Both the position numbers and the translations under genes were made by a program. Under the pieces are notes generated by a model. The model did no database searches and was not told the origin of the DNA. It was given only the letters and a program-made list of their open reading frames with translations. Below, in pieces: positions 13,464 to 20,195 of a DNA stretch of 36,969 nucleotides. The stretch comes from Deltaproteobacteria bacterium (GTDB lineage Bacteria > Myxococcota_A > Polyangia > Polyangiales > Sandaracinaceae): NCBI GenBank assembly GCA_017303575.1, contig JAFLCL010000057.1, positions 1 through 36,969 of the forward strand. The letters are read 5' to 3'. The first letter of the stretch is position 1. Each line of letters starts with the position of its first letter.

Positions 13464-15113
13464 GTGAGCTCCACGAACCGACACCTCGCCCTCTCGGTGC
13501 TCGCCTCGACGCTCGTCGCGCATGCGGGGCTCGCGCGCGCCGACAGCACCGTGTTGCTCGAGGGTGAGGTGCCGACCGAGGGCGACTACTTCGTGCTGTC
13601 CTTCGAGGTGCCCGAAGGAACGAGCGAGATCGAGATCCGTCACGACGATCTCTCCGACACCAACATCCTCGACTGGGGCCTCTTCTCGCCCGAGGGCTTC
13701 CGCGGCTACGGCGGCGGCAACACCGAGCCCGCGATCACGAGCACGACCGCGGCCTCGCGCAGCTACCTCCCGGGCCCGATCACCGCGGGCACCTGGCAGG
13801 TGTACGTCGGCAAGGCGCGCGTGACGGAGCTGCCCGCGCGCTACCGCGTCGAGGTGCTCCTGCGCGACGTCGCGACGCTCGCGCCGCAGCCCGAGCGATC
13901 GCCGTATACACCCACGCCCGCGATCGTGTCCGAGGCGCGCTGGTATGCAGGCGACTTCCACGTGCACTCGCGCGAGAGCGGCGATGCTTCGCCCTCGCTC
14001 GACGAGGTGCTGACGTTCGCCGAGAGCCGCGGCCTCGAGTTCGTGATGCTCAGCGAGCACAACACCACGAGCCAGCTCGAGTTGTATGCGGACGTGCAAG
14101 CGCGCCATCCCACGGTGCTCTTGATCCCCGGCATCGAGGTGACCACGTACCAGGGCCACGCGATGTCGATGGGTGGAACGCGGTGGATCGATCACCGCCT
14201 GGGCTACGAGGGACGAACGATCGATCAGGTCGTGCGCGACGTGCACGAGGACGATGCGCTCTTCTCGATCAACCATCCGGCGCTCGACATCGGCGATCTC
14301 TGCATCGGCTGCGGCTGGATGGCGATGGCTGGGCCCGAGGGCATCGACGCGATGGAGATCCAGACCGGCGCGTACTCCGTCACGGGCTCGCTCTTCTTCC
14401 GCTCGGCCACCTCGATGTGGGACGACCTCGTGACCGCGGGCCATCACGTCGTGGCCGTCGGGGGATCCGATGATCACCGCGGCGGCACCGGCACCGATCG
14501 CTTCGACAGCCCGATCGGCAGCCCGACGACGATGGTGTTCGCGCGCGAGCTCAGCAGCGCCGCGATCCTCGAAGGTGTGCGGCTCGGGCGCACGGTCGTG
14601 AAGCTCGAAGGTCCCGACGATCCGATGCTCGAGCTCGAGGCGAGCGATCTCGCGGGCGACACGGACACGATCGTCGCCGACCGCACGTCGATCGTCGTGC
14701 GCGTGACGGGCGCGAGCGAAGGCGGCGCGCTGCGCATCGTGCGCGATGGCGTGATGGGGCGACCGATCGAGGTCGTCGGCACGACGTTCGAGCACGAAGA
14801 GATCGTCATCGCGGGCGCGAACGAGAGCGCGATCCGCGCTCAGCTCGTCCTCGGTGGTCAGCCGCGCGTCGTGACGAGCCACGTGTTCGTACGGCCGCTG
14901 ACGGAGGGCGGCCCGGACGCGGGCCTCACGCCCGACGCGGGTGGCGACGACGCAGGCACCGAGGCCGATGCGGCGGTGGGCCAGGACGCAGGCACGACCG
15001 CACCCTCGTCCGGGTGCGCGTGTCGCATCCGGCGGGACGATCGATCGACGGGTGCGTGGCTCGCGCTGTCGGCGGTGCTCGTGGCGCTCGCGCGTCGTCG
15101 AAGCCGTCGATAG
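13464..15113 (+). CDS. CehA/McbA-like PHP metallohydrolase with MYXO-CTERM tail
   Basis: A 549-aa exported protein. The GTG at 13464 gives a standard signal peptide (N-R-H-L-A-L-S-V-L-A-S...A-R-A); a GTG at 13428 overlapping the previous gene would add acidic residues. The N-terminal 150 residues are a beta-rich domain. The PHP-type domain has metal-binding motifs D-F-H-V-H-S-R-E-S-G-D, S-E-H-N, N-H-P and G-S-D-D-H-R, as in CehA/McbA-family hydrolases (carbaryl hydrolase and relatives), which cut phosphoester or related bonds. An Ala/Asp/Gly linker and a tail with G-C-A-C, a hydrophobic stretch and R-R-R-S-R-R complete it, matching the MYXO-CTERM surface-sorting signal. Substrate unknown. Part of this coding sequence has a damaged copy at 17132-17209. 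Confidence 0.87.
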   Translation: MSSTNRHLALSVLASTLVAHAGLARADSTVLLEGEVPTEGDYFVLSFEVPEGTSEIEIRHDDLSDTNILDWGLFSPEGFRGYGGGNTEPAITSTTAASRSYLPGPITAGTWQVYVGKARVTELPARYRVEVLLRDVATLAPQPERSPYTPTPAIVSEARWYAGDFHVHSRESGDASPSLDEVLTFAESRGLEFVMLSEHNTTSQLELYADVQARHPTVLLIPGIEVTTYQGHAMSMGGTRWIDHRLGYEGRTIDQVVRDVHEDDALFSINHPALDIGDLCIGCGWMAMAGPEGIDAMEIQTGAYSVTGSLFFRSATSMWDDLVTAGHHVVAVGGSDDHRGGTGTDRFDSPIGSPTTMVFARELSSAAILEGVRLGRTVVKLEGPDDPMLELEASDLAGDTDTIVADRTSIVVRVTGASEGGALRIVRDGVMGRPIEVVGTTFEHEEIVIAGANESAIRAQLVLGGQPRVVTSHVFVRPLTEGGPDAGLTPDAGGDDAGTEADAAVGQDAGTTAPSSGCACRIRRDDRSTGAWLALSAVLVALARRRSRR

Positions 15114-15137
15114 CGTTCTCTCGCAACACGGCGCGTT

Positions 15138-15166
15138 CGTGCGTTCCGCGCGGAGGAGAACGCACG
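15138..15166. terminator. Possible bidirectional terminator between convergent genes
   Basis: CGTGCGTTC (15138-15146), an 11-nt loop, then GAACGCACG (15158-15166): a perfect 9-bp stem between the convergent stops at 15113 and 15189. No T-tract follows on either strand, so efficiency as an intrinsic terminator is uncertain. Confidence 0.4.
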
Positions 15167-15192
15167 CGCGGCGATCAGCGCGCGGCGATCAG
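15165..15192. repeat. Perfect 14-bp tandem duplication at a stop codon
   Basis: CGCGCGGCGATCAG occurs twice in a row (15165-15178, 15179-15192). The monooxygenase stop codon (minus strand TGA, 15191-15189) lies in the second copy, and the first repeats it. A slippage-type duplication with no predicted effect on the protein. Confidence 0.6.
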
Positions 15193-15332
15193 AAGAGGCC
15201 CGAGTGGCCCACGCACATCAGGAGAAATCCGAGAGAGGTGAGGAGAATGGCGAGCCCCACGGGTGAGCCCCATCCACTCCAGCCCATCGCCAGCATTGCG
15301 AGCTTGGTGTCCTTCTCTTCACGGTCGTGCAT
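15189..15332 (-). CDS. Possible nested small membrane protein (47 aa)
   Basis: Inside the 3' end of the monooxygenase, in the same frame, an ATG at 15332 has AAGGAG 5 nt upstream (15343-15338), the best Shine-Dalgarno sequence in the neighbourhood. The product has a charged N-terminus (M-H-D-R-E-E-K-D-T-K) and one membrane helix (P-V-G-L-A-I-L-L-T-S-L-G-F-L-L-M-C-V-G). The monooxygenase fold should end before this point, so the stretch may be an independent gene whose upstream stop was lost, or a membrane anchor also made on its own. Not a recognised family. Confidence 0.45.
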   Translation of the reverse strand: MHDREEKDTKLAMLAMGWSGWGSPVGLAILLTSLGFLLMCVGHSGLF

Positions 15333-16562
15333 GTCGTCTCCTTCGAGAGGGGAGGCCGAGGCGTCCCAGTCGATGCGGTGCTCGTGCAGCCACGCGAGCC
15401 CAGCGGCGTCCTTCGCGGTCCTGGCCAACACGAACGGCAGCAGGCGATCGCGAACGAGCACGCCGATGGGCCCGGGGGCCTTGCGGCTCTCGTAGCGCGC
15501 TGCGTGGGCGATGATGCGCTCGGCGCGCGGGCGACGGAGCGTCTCGAAGCGCGCGAACGCCTGCTCGATCGAAGGGCAGTCGCGCACGCAGCGCGCGAGC
15601 TCGACGGCGTCTTCGGCGGCCAGCGATGCGCCCTGCCCCGAGGACGGCGAGGCCGCGTGCGCTGCATCGCCCACCAGCACCACCCGCCCCTTCGTCCAGC
15701 GATGCGCCGTGGGTAGTGCGTGCTGGTTCGTGGCCACGAGCGCGCCGCGTGCGCCGCGGATGAGGGGCACCATCGGTCCCACGTCGTCCGCGAACATCTG
15801 CACCAGCTCCTCCCGCAGCACGGCATCGGGCCGGGCCAGCTCCGCGCGGCTCAGGGCCGCTTCACGCGGCGGATTCGCGAACCACCACACGTCACCCGGC
15901 ACGCCGTTCCGAGACGGCGCGACGGTGAAGCCGAAGAAGCCGCGCTTGCCGAACACCATGCGGTAGGTGCCCTCGGGCAAGCGCAGATCGGCGCCCGGCG
16001 TGAAGCCGCCCACGTTGCCGAGGCCGTTGTAGTGCGGCGGCTTCGCGTCCGGATCGATCACGCGACGCACCGCGCTGAAGATGCCATCGGCGCCCACCAA
16101 CAAGTCGCCCGACGCTTGGGTGCCGTCGGAGAAGTGCGCGGTCACCTCGTCGCCCTCCTCGATGCGCACCAAGCAGCGCCGATGCACGAAGGCCACGCCC
16201 GCTGCGCGGGCCGCGTCCACCAGCACCGCGTGCAGCGCGGCCCGGGTGAGGGTGTGGGTCGGCGGGTCCGCGCCCGGAACGCCGAGGGGGACACGACCGA
16301 GCACCGCGCCGCTCCCGCTCGCGAGCTCGACGGCCTCCGACGGGAAGCCAGCCGCCCTCACGGCGGCTTCGACGCCGAGGATGCGCATCGCTGCGAGGCC
16401 ATTGCCCGCGACGGTGAGCCACGCCCCCTCGAGGGAGGCAGCGCCCGCTTCGCGCTCGTCGAAGATCGTGACCTCGAGCCCGATCTTCCGGAGCGCGAGG
16501 CCCACCATCGGTCCCGCGAGCCCGCCGCCGATGACCAGGGCTCGCCGTTTATTTCGTTCCAT
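15189..16562 (-). CDS. FAD-dependent monooxygenase with C-terminal membrane tail
   Basis: A 457-aa protein of the PHBH/UbiH-like class A flavin monooxygenases. The dinucleotide fold V-I-G-G-G-L-A-G-P (residues 10-18) is followed by a second-strand acidic pair (F-D-E-R). G-A-D-G-I-F-S-A-V-R is the DG motif, and G-D-A-A-H-A-A-S-P-S-S-G-Q-G is the FAD ribose-binding GD motif. These enzymes hydroxylate aromatic or other substrates with NAD(P)H and O2; the closest functional set includes TetX- and kynurenine-monooxygenase-like enzymes, but the substrate is not readable here. The last 47 residues are unusual: they contain a membrane helix and could be a separately translated small protein. The divergent MarR gene and its operator suggest ligand-induced expression, typical of detoxification. 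Confidence 0.88.
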   Translation of the reverse strand: MERNKRRALVIGGGLAGPMVGLALRKIGLEVTIFDEREAGAASLEGAWLTVAGNGLAAMRILGVEAAVRAAGFPSEAVELASGSGAVLGRVPLGVPGADPPTHTLTRAALHAVLVDAARAAGVAFVHRRCLVRIEEGDEVTAHFSDGTQASGDLLVGADGIFSAVRRVIDPDAKPPHYNGLGNVGGFTPGADLRLPEGTYRMVFGKRGFFGFTVAPSRNGVPGDVWWFANPPREAALSRAELARPDAVLREELVQMFADDVGPMVPLIRGARGALVATNQHALPTAHRWTKGRVVLVGDAAHAASPSSGQGASLAAEDAVELARCVRDCPSIEQAFARFETLRRPRAERIIAHAARYESRKAPGPIGVLVRDRLLPFVLARTAKDAAGLAWLHEHRIDWDASASPLEGDDMHDREEKDTKLAMLAMGWSGWGSPVGLAILLTSLGFLLMCVGHSGLF

Positions 16563-16604
16563 CGAAAGAACTAATGCGGGGCCAGACCGACACAGTCAAG
16601 ACAA

Positions 16605-16634
16605 TTCGTTCGGTCGAACGAAACATCTTAGACT
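16605..16634 (+). promoter_or_regulatory. MarR-type operator and -10 of the marR-like gene
   Basis: TTCGTTCG-GT-CGAACGAA (16605-16622) is a palindrome with 8-bp perfect arms between the divergent starts. A further half-site CGTTCGGTC lies at 16635-16643, next to the ATG. TAGACT at 16629-16634 is a -10-like hexamer 9 nt before the MarR ATG. On the other side TTAGTT (16574-16569) lies 6 nt before the monooxygenase ATG. A MarR dimer on the palindrome would sit just upstream of the regulator's -10 and about 30 bp from the other, allowing repression of both. Binding is inferred. Confidence 0.6.
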
Positions 16635-16643
16635 CGTTCGGTC

Positions 16644-17111
16644 ATGCCCCGCCGCACCCGACGTCAGGTACTCGACGAGCTCGCGCTCGCAGGGCGCGCC
16701 CACAGCACGGGCGTCGTCCTCTTTCACGCCGCGCTCGCGGCCAAGCAGGGCCTCGGGCCCACCGAGACCAAGGCCCTCGATCTCTTGGAGCGCCTGGGCC
16801 CCATGACGGCCGGTGAGTTCGGTACACGCACGGGCCTCGCGCCCGCGTCGATCACCGGGCTCATCGATCGCCTCGAGCAGAAGGGCTTCGCCAAGCGCGT
16901 GAAGGATCCCGCGGACGGTCGGCGCGTCCTCGTCGAGTACGACCCCGCGAGCTCGAAGCGTTTTGCGCCCCATTTCATGGGCTTCATGAAGGACCTCGAG
17001 GCGCTCTACGAGGGCTACACCCTCGAGGAGCTGGAGGTGGTACGACGCTTCCTCGTCGAGGTCGCCGAGATCCAGACCGAGGCCGCGGTGAAGCTCAACG
17101 AGCTGCCCTGA
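16644..17111 (+). CDS. MarR-family transcriptional regulator
   Basis: A 155-aa winged-helix regulator. Helix-turn-helix about 45-90: T-E-T-K-A-L-D-L-L-E-R-L-G-P-M-T-A-G-E-F, then the recognition part A-P-A-S-I-T-G-L-I-D-R-L-E-Q-K-G-F. The wing has K-D-P-A-D-G-R-R-V-L-V, the classic DxRxxxL motif of the family. Flanking N- and C-terminal helices form the dimer interface. MarR proteins usually repress a divergent detoxification gene until a phenolic or oxidising ligand binds; here the divergent gene is the FAD monooxygenase and the intergenic region carries a fitting palindrome. No Cys-sensor pattern is seen. Confidence 0.9.
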   Translation: MPRRTRRQVLDELALAGRAHSTGVVLFHAALAAKQGLGPTETKALDLLERLGPMTAGEFGTRTGLAPASITGLIDRLEQKGFAKRVKDPADGRRVLVEYDPASSKRFAPHFMGFMKDLEALYEGYTLEELEVVRRFLVEVAEIQTEAAVKLNELP

Positions 17112-17131
17112 TCTCCCGAGCGATTCCGAGC

Positions 17132-17209
17132 CGATCGTCGCCGACCGCACGTCGATCGTGGCGCGCGTCACGCGCGAGCGAAGGCGGGCCGCTCCGCATC
17201 TGCCGTGGT
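17132..17209 (+). pseudogene. Damaged fragment of a CehA-like metallohydrolase gene
   Basis: Bases 17132-17159 are identical to 14668-14695 inside the CehA/McbA-like gene (28 of 28). The match continues with substitutions and a 2-nt deletion to about 17209 (corresponding to about 14747). The encoded piece is I-V-A-D-R-T-S-I-V-x-R-V-T followed by a frameshift. It is a scrap of that gene or a close paralogue, about 2.4 kb downstream and just before modA. Nothing else is seen between 17112 and 17233. Confidence 0.65.
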
Positions 17210-17233
17210 CCCGACGCGCTGAGCTTCGTGGCA

Positions 17234-18106
17234 ATGTCGCTCGAAAGGATGACCCGTACGCGCGAACCCGGATCGGGCGCACGCCGCACGCGTGTCGGGG
17301 CGAGCTGCGCGCTGCTCTCGCTCCTCGCGTCGTGCGGAGAGGATGCGCGCGTCGCGTCTCCCTCGACCGAGGCCGTCACGCCCACGCCCGGCCCCGAAGA
17401 GACCGAGCTGCTCGTGTTCGCCGCGACCTCCCTGCGTGACGCGTTCCGCACGATGGAGACGCGCTTCGAGGCCACGCACCCCGGCGTCGACGTGACGCTC
17501 CAGCTCGCGGGGACTCAGGAGCTGCGCGCGCAGATCGAGGCGGGTGCGCCCGCCGACGTGCTCGCGAGCGCCGACGTGGTGTCGATGGAGGCGCTCCACA
17601 CGGCAGGTCGCGTCGAGGAGACGACGATCTTCGCGCGCAACGAGCCCGTGCTCGTGGTGTCGCGCGAGGCGCGCGAGCGCGTCACGACGTTCGCGGATCT
17701 CCCGCGCGCCGAGCGCATCGTGCTCGGGGGCCCCGAGGTGCCGATCGGTCGCTACGCGCTGACGATCCTCGACAACGCCGACCGCGCGCTCGCGCCGAGC
17801 TTCCGCGCGCGTGTGGAGGCGCACGTCGTGTCGCGTGAGCCCAACGTGTCTCAGGTGCTGGCGAAGGTCGCGATGGGCGAGGCAGAGGCGGGCATCGTCT
17901 ACCGCACCGACGTGCGTGGTGCGGATCCAGAGCTCGGCGTGATCTCGATCCCGACCGAGATCTCGGTGATCGCGGCGTACCCCATCGCGACGGTCGAGGG
18001 CGCCCCTCACCCGCGCCTCGCGAGCGCGTGGATCGAGCTCGTGCTGGGCACCGAGGGCCGCACGGTCCTCGCCGACGCGGGCTTCCTCGCCGCCGAAGCG
18101 CCATGA
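17234..18106 (+). CDS. modA: Molybdate-binding periplasmic lipoprotein ModA
   Basis: A 290-aa substrate-binding protein of the molybdate ABC importer. The signal peptide ends in L-L-A-S-C, so it is a lipoprotein, unlike soluble E. coli ModA. The mature part begins E-L-L-V-F-A-A-T-S-L-R-D-A-F, matching the ModA pattern (VxxAASLxxAF), then A-G-T-Q-E-L-R-A-Q-I-E-A-G-A-P-A-D-V, equivalent to the conserved SGxLxxQIxxGAPADV; G-I-V-Y-R-T-D-V is the hinge region before the second half. The start is uncertain: ATG 17234, GTG 17228 and ATG 17249 are all in frame and none has a well-spaced Shine-Dalgarno sequence. The stop overlaps the modB start (ATGA). No ModE-like site was recognised upstream. Confidence 0.88.
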   Translation: MSLERMTRTREPGSGARRTRVGASCALLSLLASCGEDARVASPSTEAVTPTPGPEETELLVFAATSLRDAFRTMETRFEATHPGVDVTLQLAGTQELRAQIEAGAPADVLASADVVSMEALHTAGRVEETTIFARNEPVLVVSREARERVTTFADLPRAERIVLGGPEVPIGRYALTILDNADRALAPSFRARVEAHVVSREPNVSQVLAKVAMGEAEAGIVYRTDVRGADPELGVISIPTEISVIAAYPIATVEGAPHPRLASAWIELVLGTEGRTVLADAGFLAAEAP

Positions 18107-18915
18107 ACGAACGTCCCACGTCGGATCGCGTGGTGGCGCCCGATCGCGCGAGCCTCGCGATCGGTTCGCTCCTGGCGTTCCTGCTTTTGGCGCCTCTCTT
18201 CGGCCTGGTCGTCAGCGCGCGGCCGAGCGATCTCTGGGCCGCGCTCGCGAGCCCGTCGGTGTGGAGCGCGCTCGAGATCAGCCTCGTGACCACCTGCCTC
18301 ACCGCGCTGCTCACGCTGGTGCTCGGGACGCCGCTGGCGTGGTCGCTCGCGCGGAGCGAGTACCGCGCCGCGCCTGCGATCGAGCTCGTGCTGCGGCTCC
18401 CGATCGTGCTCCCGCCCTCCGTCGCAGGCGTCGCGTTGCTGCTCGCGTTCGGTCGTCGGGGCCCGTTCGCGGGTTGGCTCTACCCCGAGGGCACCACGCT
18501 CGCGTTCACCGGCCTCGCCGTCGTGCTCGCGCAGACGTTCGTCGCCGCACCGCTCTACGTGCAGGGCGCGGTCGCCGCGTTTCGGCGCATCGACGCGCGC
18601 GTGCTCCTCGTGGCGCGCTCGCTCGGCGCCTCGCCCACGCGCCTCCTCCTGCGCGTGGCGATGCCGATGCTCGCCCCCGCACTGATCGCAGCGATCGCGA
18701 TGTGTTGGGCGCGCGCGCTCGGCGAGTTCGGCGCGACGCTGCTCTTCGCCGGCAACATGGAGGGGCGCACTCAGACGCTTCCGCTCGCGATCTACACCGC
18801 CTTCGAGTCCGATCTCGCCGTCGCGCGCGCGACCTCGATCGTGCTGGTGCTCGTCGCGCTCGTGGTGCTCGTCGTGGTCCGCGTGCTCGAGCGACGCAGC
18901 GAGGCCCACGCGTGA
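18103..18915 (+). CDS. modB: Molybdate ABC transporter permease ModB
   Basis: A 270-aa inner-membrane protein with about six helices. The ABC permease loop E-F-G-A-T-L-L-F-A-G-N with the preceding A-R-A-L-G is the EAA-type contact to the ATPase; L-P-I-V-L-P-P-S-V-A-G-V and A-R-S-L-G-A-S-P are typical of ModB/CysT-type permeases. The length is slightly above E. coli ModB (229 aa), the extra residues being a hydrophilic N-terminus. The start overlaps the modA stop and its own stop overlaps the modC start (GTGA), so translation is coupled. Confidence 0.92.
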   Translation: MNERPTSDRVVAPDRASLAIGSLLAFLLLAPLFGLVVSARPSDLWAALASPSVWSALEISLVTTCLTALLTLVLGTPLAWSLARSEYRAAPAIELVLRLPIVLPPSVAGVALLLAFGRRGPFAGWLYPEGTTLAFTGLAVVLAQTFVAAPLYVQGAVAAFRRIDARVLLVARSLGASPTRLLLRVAMPMLAPALIAAIAMCWARALGEFGATLLFAGNMEGRTQTLPLAIYTAFESDLAVARATSIVLVLVALVVLVVVRVLERRSEAHA

Positions 18916-19652
18916 GCGGATCGGAGCGAGCGATCCTCTCGGCGAGCGTGCGGGGCCGAGTCGGCACTCTGGATCTCGACGTGGCCTTCGAGACGTCGTC
19001 GCGAGCGCTCGCGATCGTCGGACCGAACGGCGCGGGCAAGTCCTCGCTGCTCGCGATGCTGCTCGGCGCGCGCGGATGCAAAGGACGCGTTGCGATCGGG
19101 ACACGTGTGCTCCGCGACTCCGAGTCGGATCGCGACGCGCCGATCGAGGACCGACGTCTCGGCTTCGTGCCGCAGGACGGTGCCCTCTTTCCACACCTCG
19201 ACGTGCGCGGGAACCTCGGGCTGGCGACGGAGCTGGCGCGCGTGCCGGCGGGCGAGGCGTCCGCTCGGATCGATCGGTTGCTCGAGGAGCTCGAGCTGGG
19301 CGCGCTGCGCTCACGCTCTGTGCAAAGACTCTCGGGTGGGGAGCGTCAGCGCCTCGCGCTCGCGCGGGCGCTCGTGATCGATCCGGTGGCGCTGCTGCTC
19401 GACGAGCCCCTTTCGTCGCTGGACGCGCTGGGGCGTCGCGACGTGCTCGGTTTCCTCGTGCGGGTGCTCGAGCGCCACCCCGTGCCCGCCGTCGTGGTCA
19501 CTCACGATGCGGACGACGTGCGGAGGCTCGACGCCGATGTGCTCGTGCTCGAAGCGGGGCGGGTCACGCAGCGCGGCTCCCTCGACGATCTGGCCCGCTC
19601 TCCCGCGACGCCGTTCGTCGAGGCGTTCGTGGCGCGTACCCTCGGGCGATGA
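18912..19652 (+). CDS. modC: Molybdate ABC transporter ATPase ModC, short form
   Basis: A 246-aa ATPase: Walker A G-P-N-G-A-G-K-S-S, Q-loop P-Q-D, signature L-S-G-G-E-R-Q-R-L-A-L-A-R-A-L, Walker B V-A-L-L-L-D-E-P-L-S-S-L-D, and switch V-V-T-H-D. Everything needed for ATP hydrolysis is present. E. coli ModC is about 350 aa because of a C-terminal molybdate-binding (MOP) domain; this protein ends about 20 residues past the ATPase core and lacks it, so feedback inhibition by cytoplasmic molybdate should be absent. The GTG start overlaps the modB stop. Tungstate or sulfate as substrate is less likely given ModA. Confidence 0.9.
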   Translation: MSGSERAILSASVRGRVGTLDLDVAFETSSRALAIVGPNGAGKSSLLAMLLGARGCKGRVAIGTRVLRDSESDRDAPIEDRRLGFVPQDGALFPHLDVRGNLGLATELARVPAGEASARIDRLLEELELGALRSRSVQRLSGGERQRLALARALVIDPVALLLDEPLSSLDALGRRDVLGFLVRVLERHPVPAVVVTHDADDVRRLDADVLVLEAGRVTQRGSLDDLARSPATPFVEAFVARTLGR

Positions 19653-20119
19653 GCGCCGACGAGGTCGTCTTCTCGATCCTGAACTACTCCGTTCTTCCCG
19701 CGTGGCTGGGCCTCGCGCTCGCGCCGCGCTCGAGATTCACCGAGCTCGTCGTGCACTCCGGCGCGATGTGCGCGCTGCTCGCGATCCCGTACGCGATCCT
19801 CTTGTTCGGGGACTCACCGGGCCCGCAGGGCGCGCACTTCTTCTCGCTCGAGGGGGTGACGCGGATCTTCACCACGCCCCACACGATCATCGCGTGCTGG
19901 ACGCACTACTTGGTGTTCGATCTCTTCGTGGGCGCGTGGGAGGCGCGTGACTGCCGACGCCTCGGGCTCGCGCACGTCTGGGTCGTCCCCTCACTCTTTC
20001 TCACGTTGATGTTCGGCCCAGTGGGCCTGTTCTCGTGGCTCGTGATTCGGGGCTTCGCCAAACGGCGGATCGGTCTCGACGAGAACGACAGCCATCCGCG
20101 CCCCGGATCCCACGACTGA
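19649..20119 (+). CDS. ABA4-like (DUF4281) membrane protein
   Basis: A 156-aa protein with about four membrane helices. The pattern L-P-A-W-L-G-L-A-L-A-P-R-S near the start, F-F-S-L-E-G-V-T-R-I-F in the middle, W-T-H-Y-L-V-F-D-L-F-V-G-A-W and L-F-G-P-V-G-L-F-S-W (here M-F-G-P) fits the ABA4-like family, named after a plant protein needed for neoxanthin synthesis; bacterial members have no settled function. The start codon overlaps the modC stop (ATGA), so it belongs to the mod operon, an unexpected partner. It could be a membrane component linked to molybdate import, or a bystander caught in the operon. Confidence 0.75.
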   Translation: MSADEVVFSILNYSVLPAWLGLALAPRSRFTELVVHSGAMCALLAIPYAILLFGDSPGPQGAHFFSLEGVTRIFTTPHTIIACWTHYLVFDLFVGAWEARDCRRLGLAHVWVVPSLFLTLMFGPVGLFSWLVIRGFAKRRIGLDENDSHPRPGSHD

Positions 20120-20123
20120 ACGC

Positions 20124-20153
20124 TTGTGTCGGGTGTGCCAATTGGGTGACTAT
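20124..20153 (+). promoter_or_regulatory. Candidate promoter of the disintegrin-like repeat protein
   Basis: TTGTGT (20124-20129), an 18-bp spacer, GACTAT (20148-20153). The predicted start near 20160 gives a 36-nt leader containing AGGGAGG (20185-20191) before the ATG at 20196. Confidence 0.4.
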
Positions 20154-20195
20154 CCGCGGCGGTTGGCAGAGCGAGACATGTTGTAGGGAGGATCG

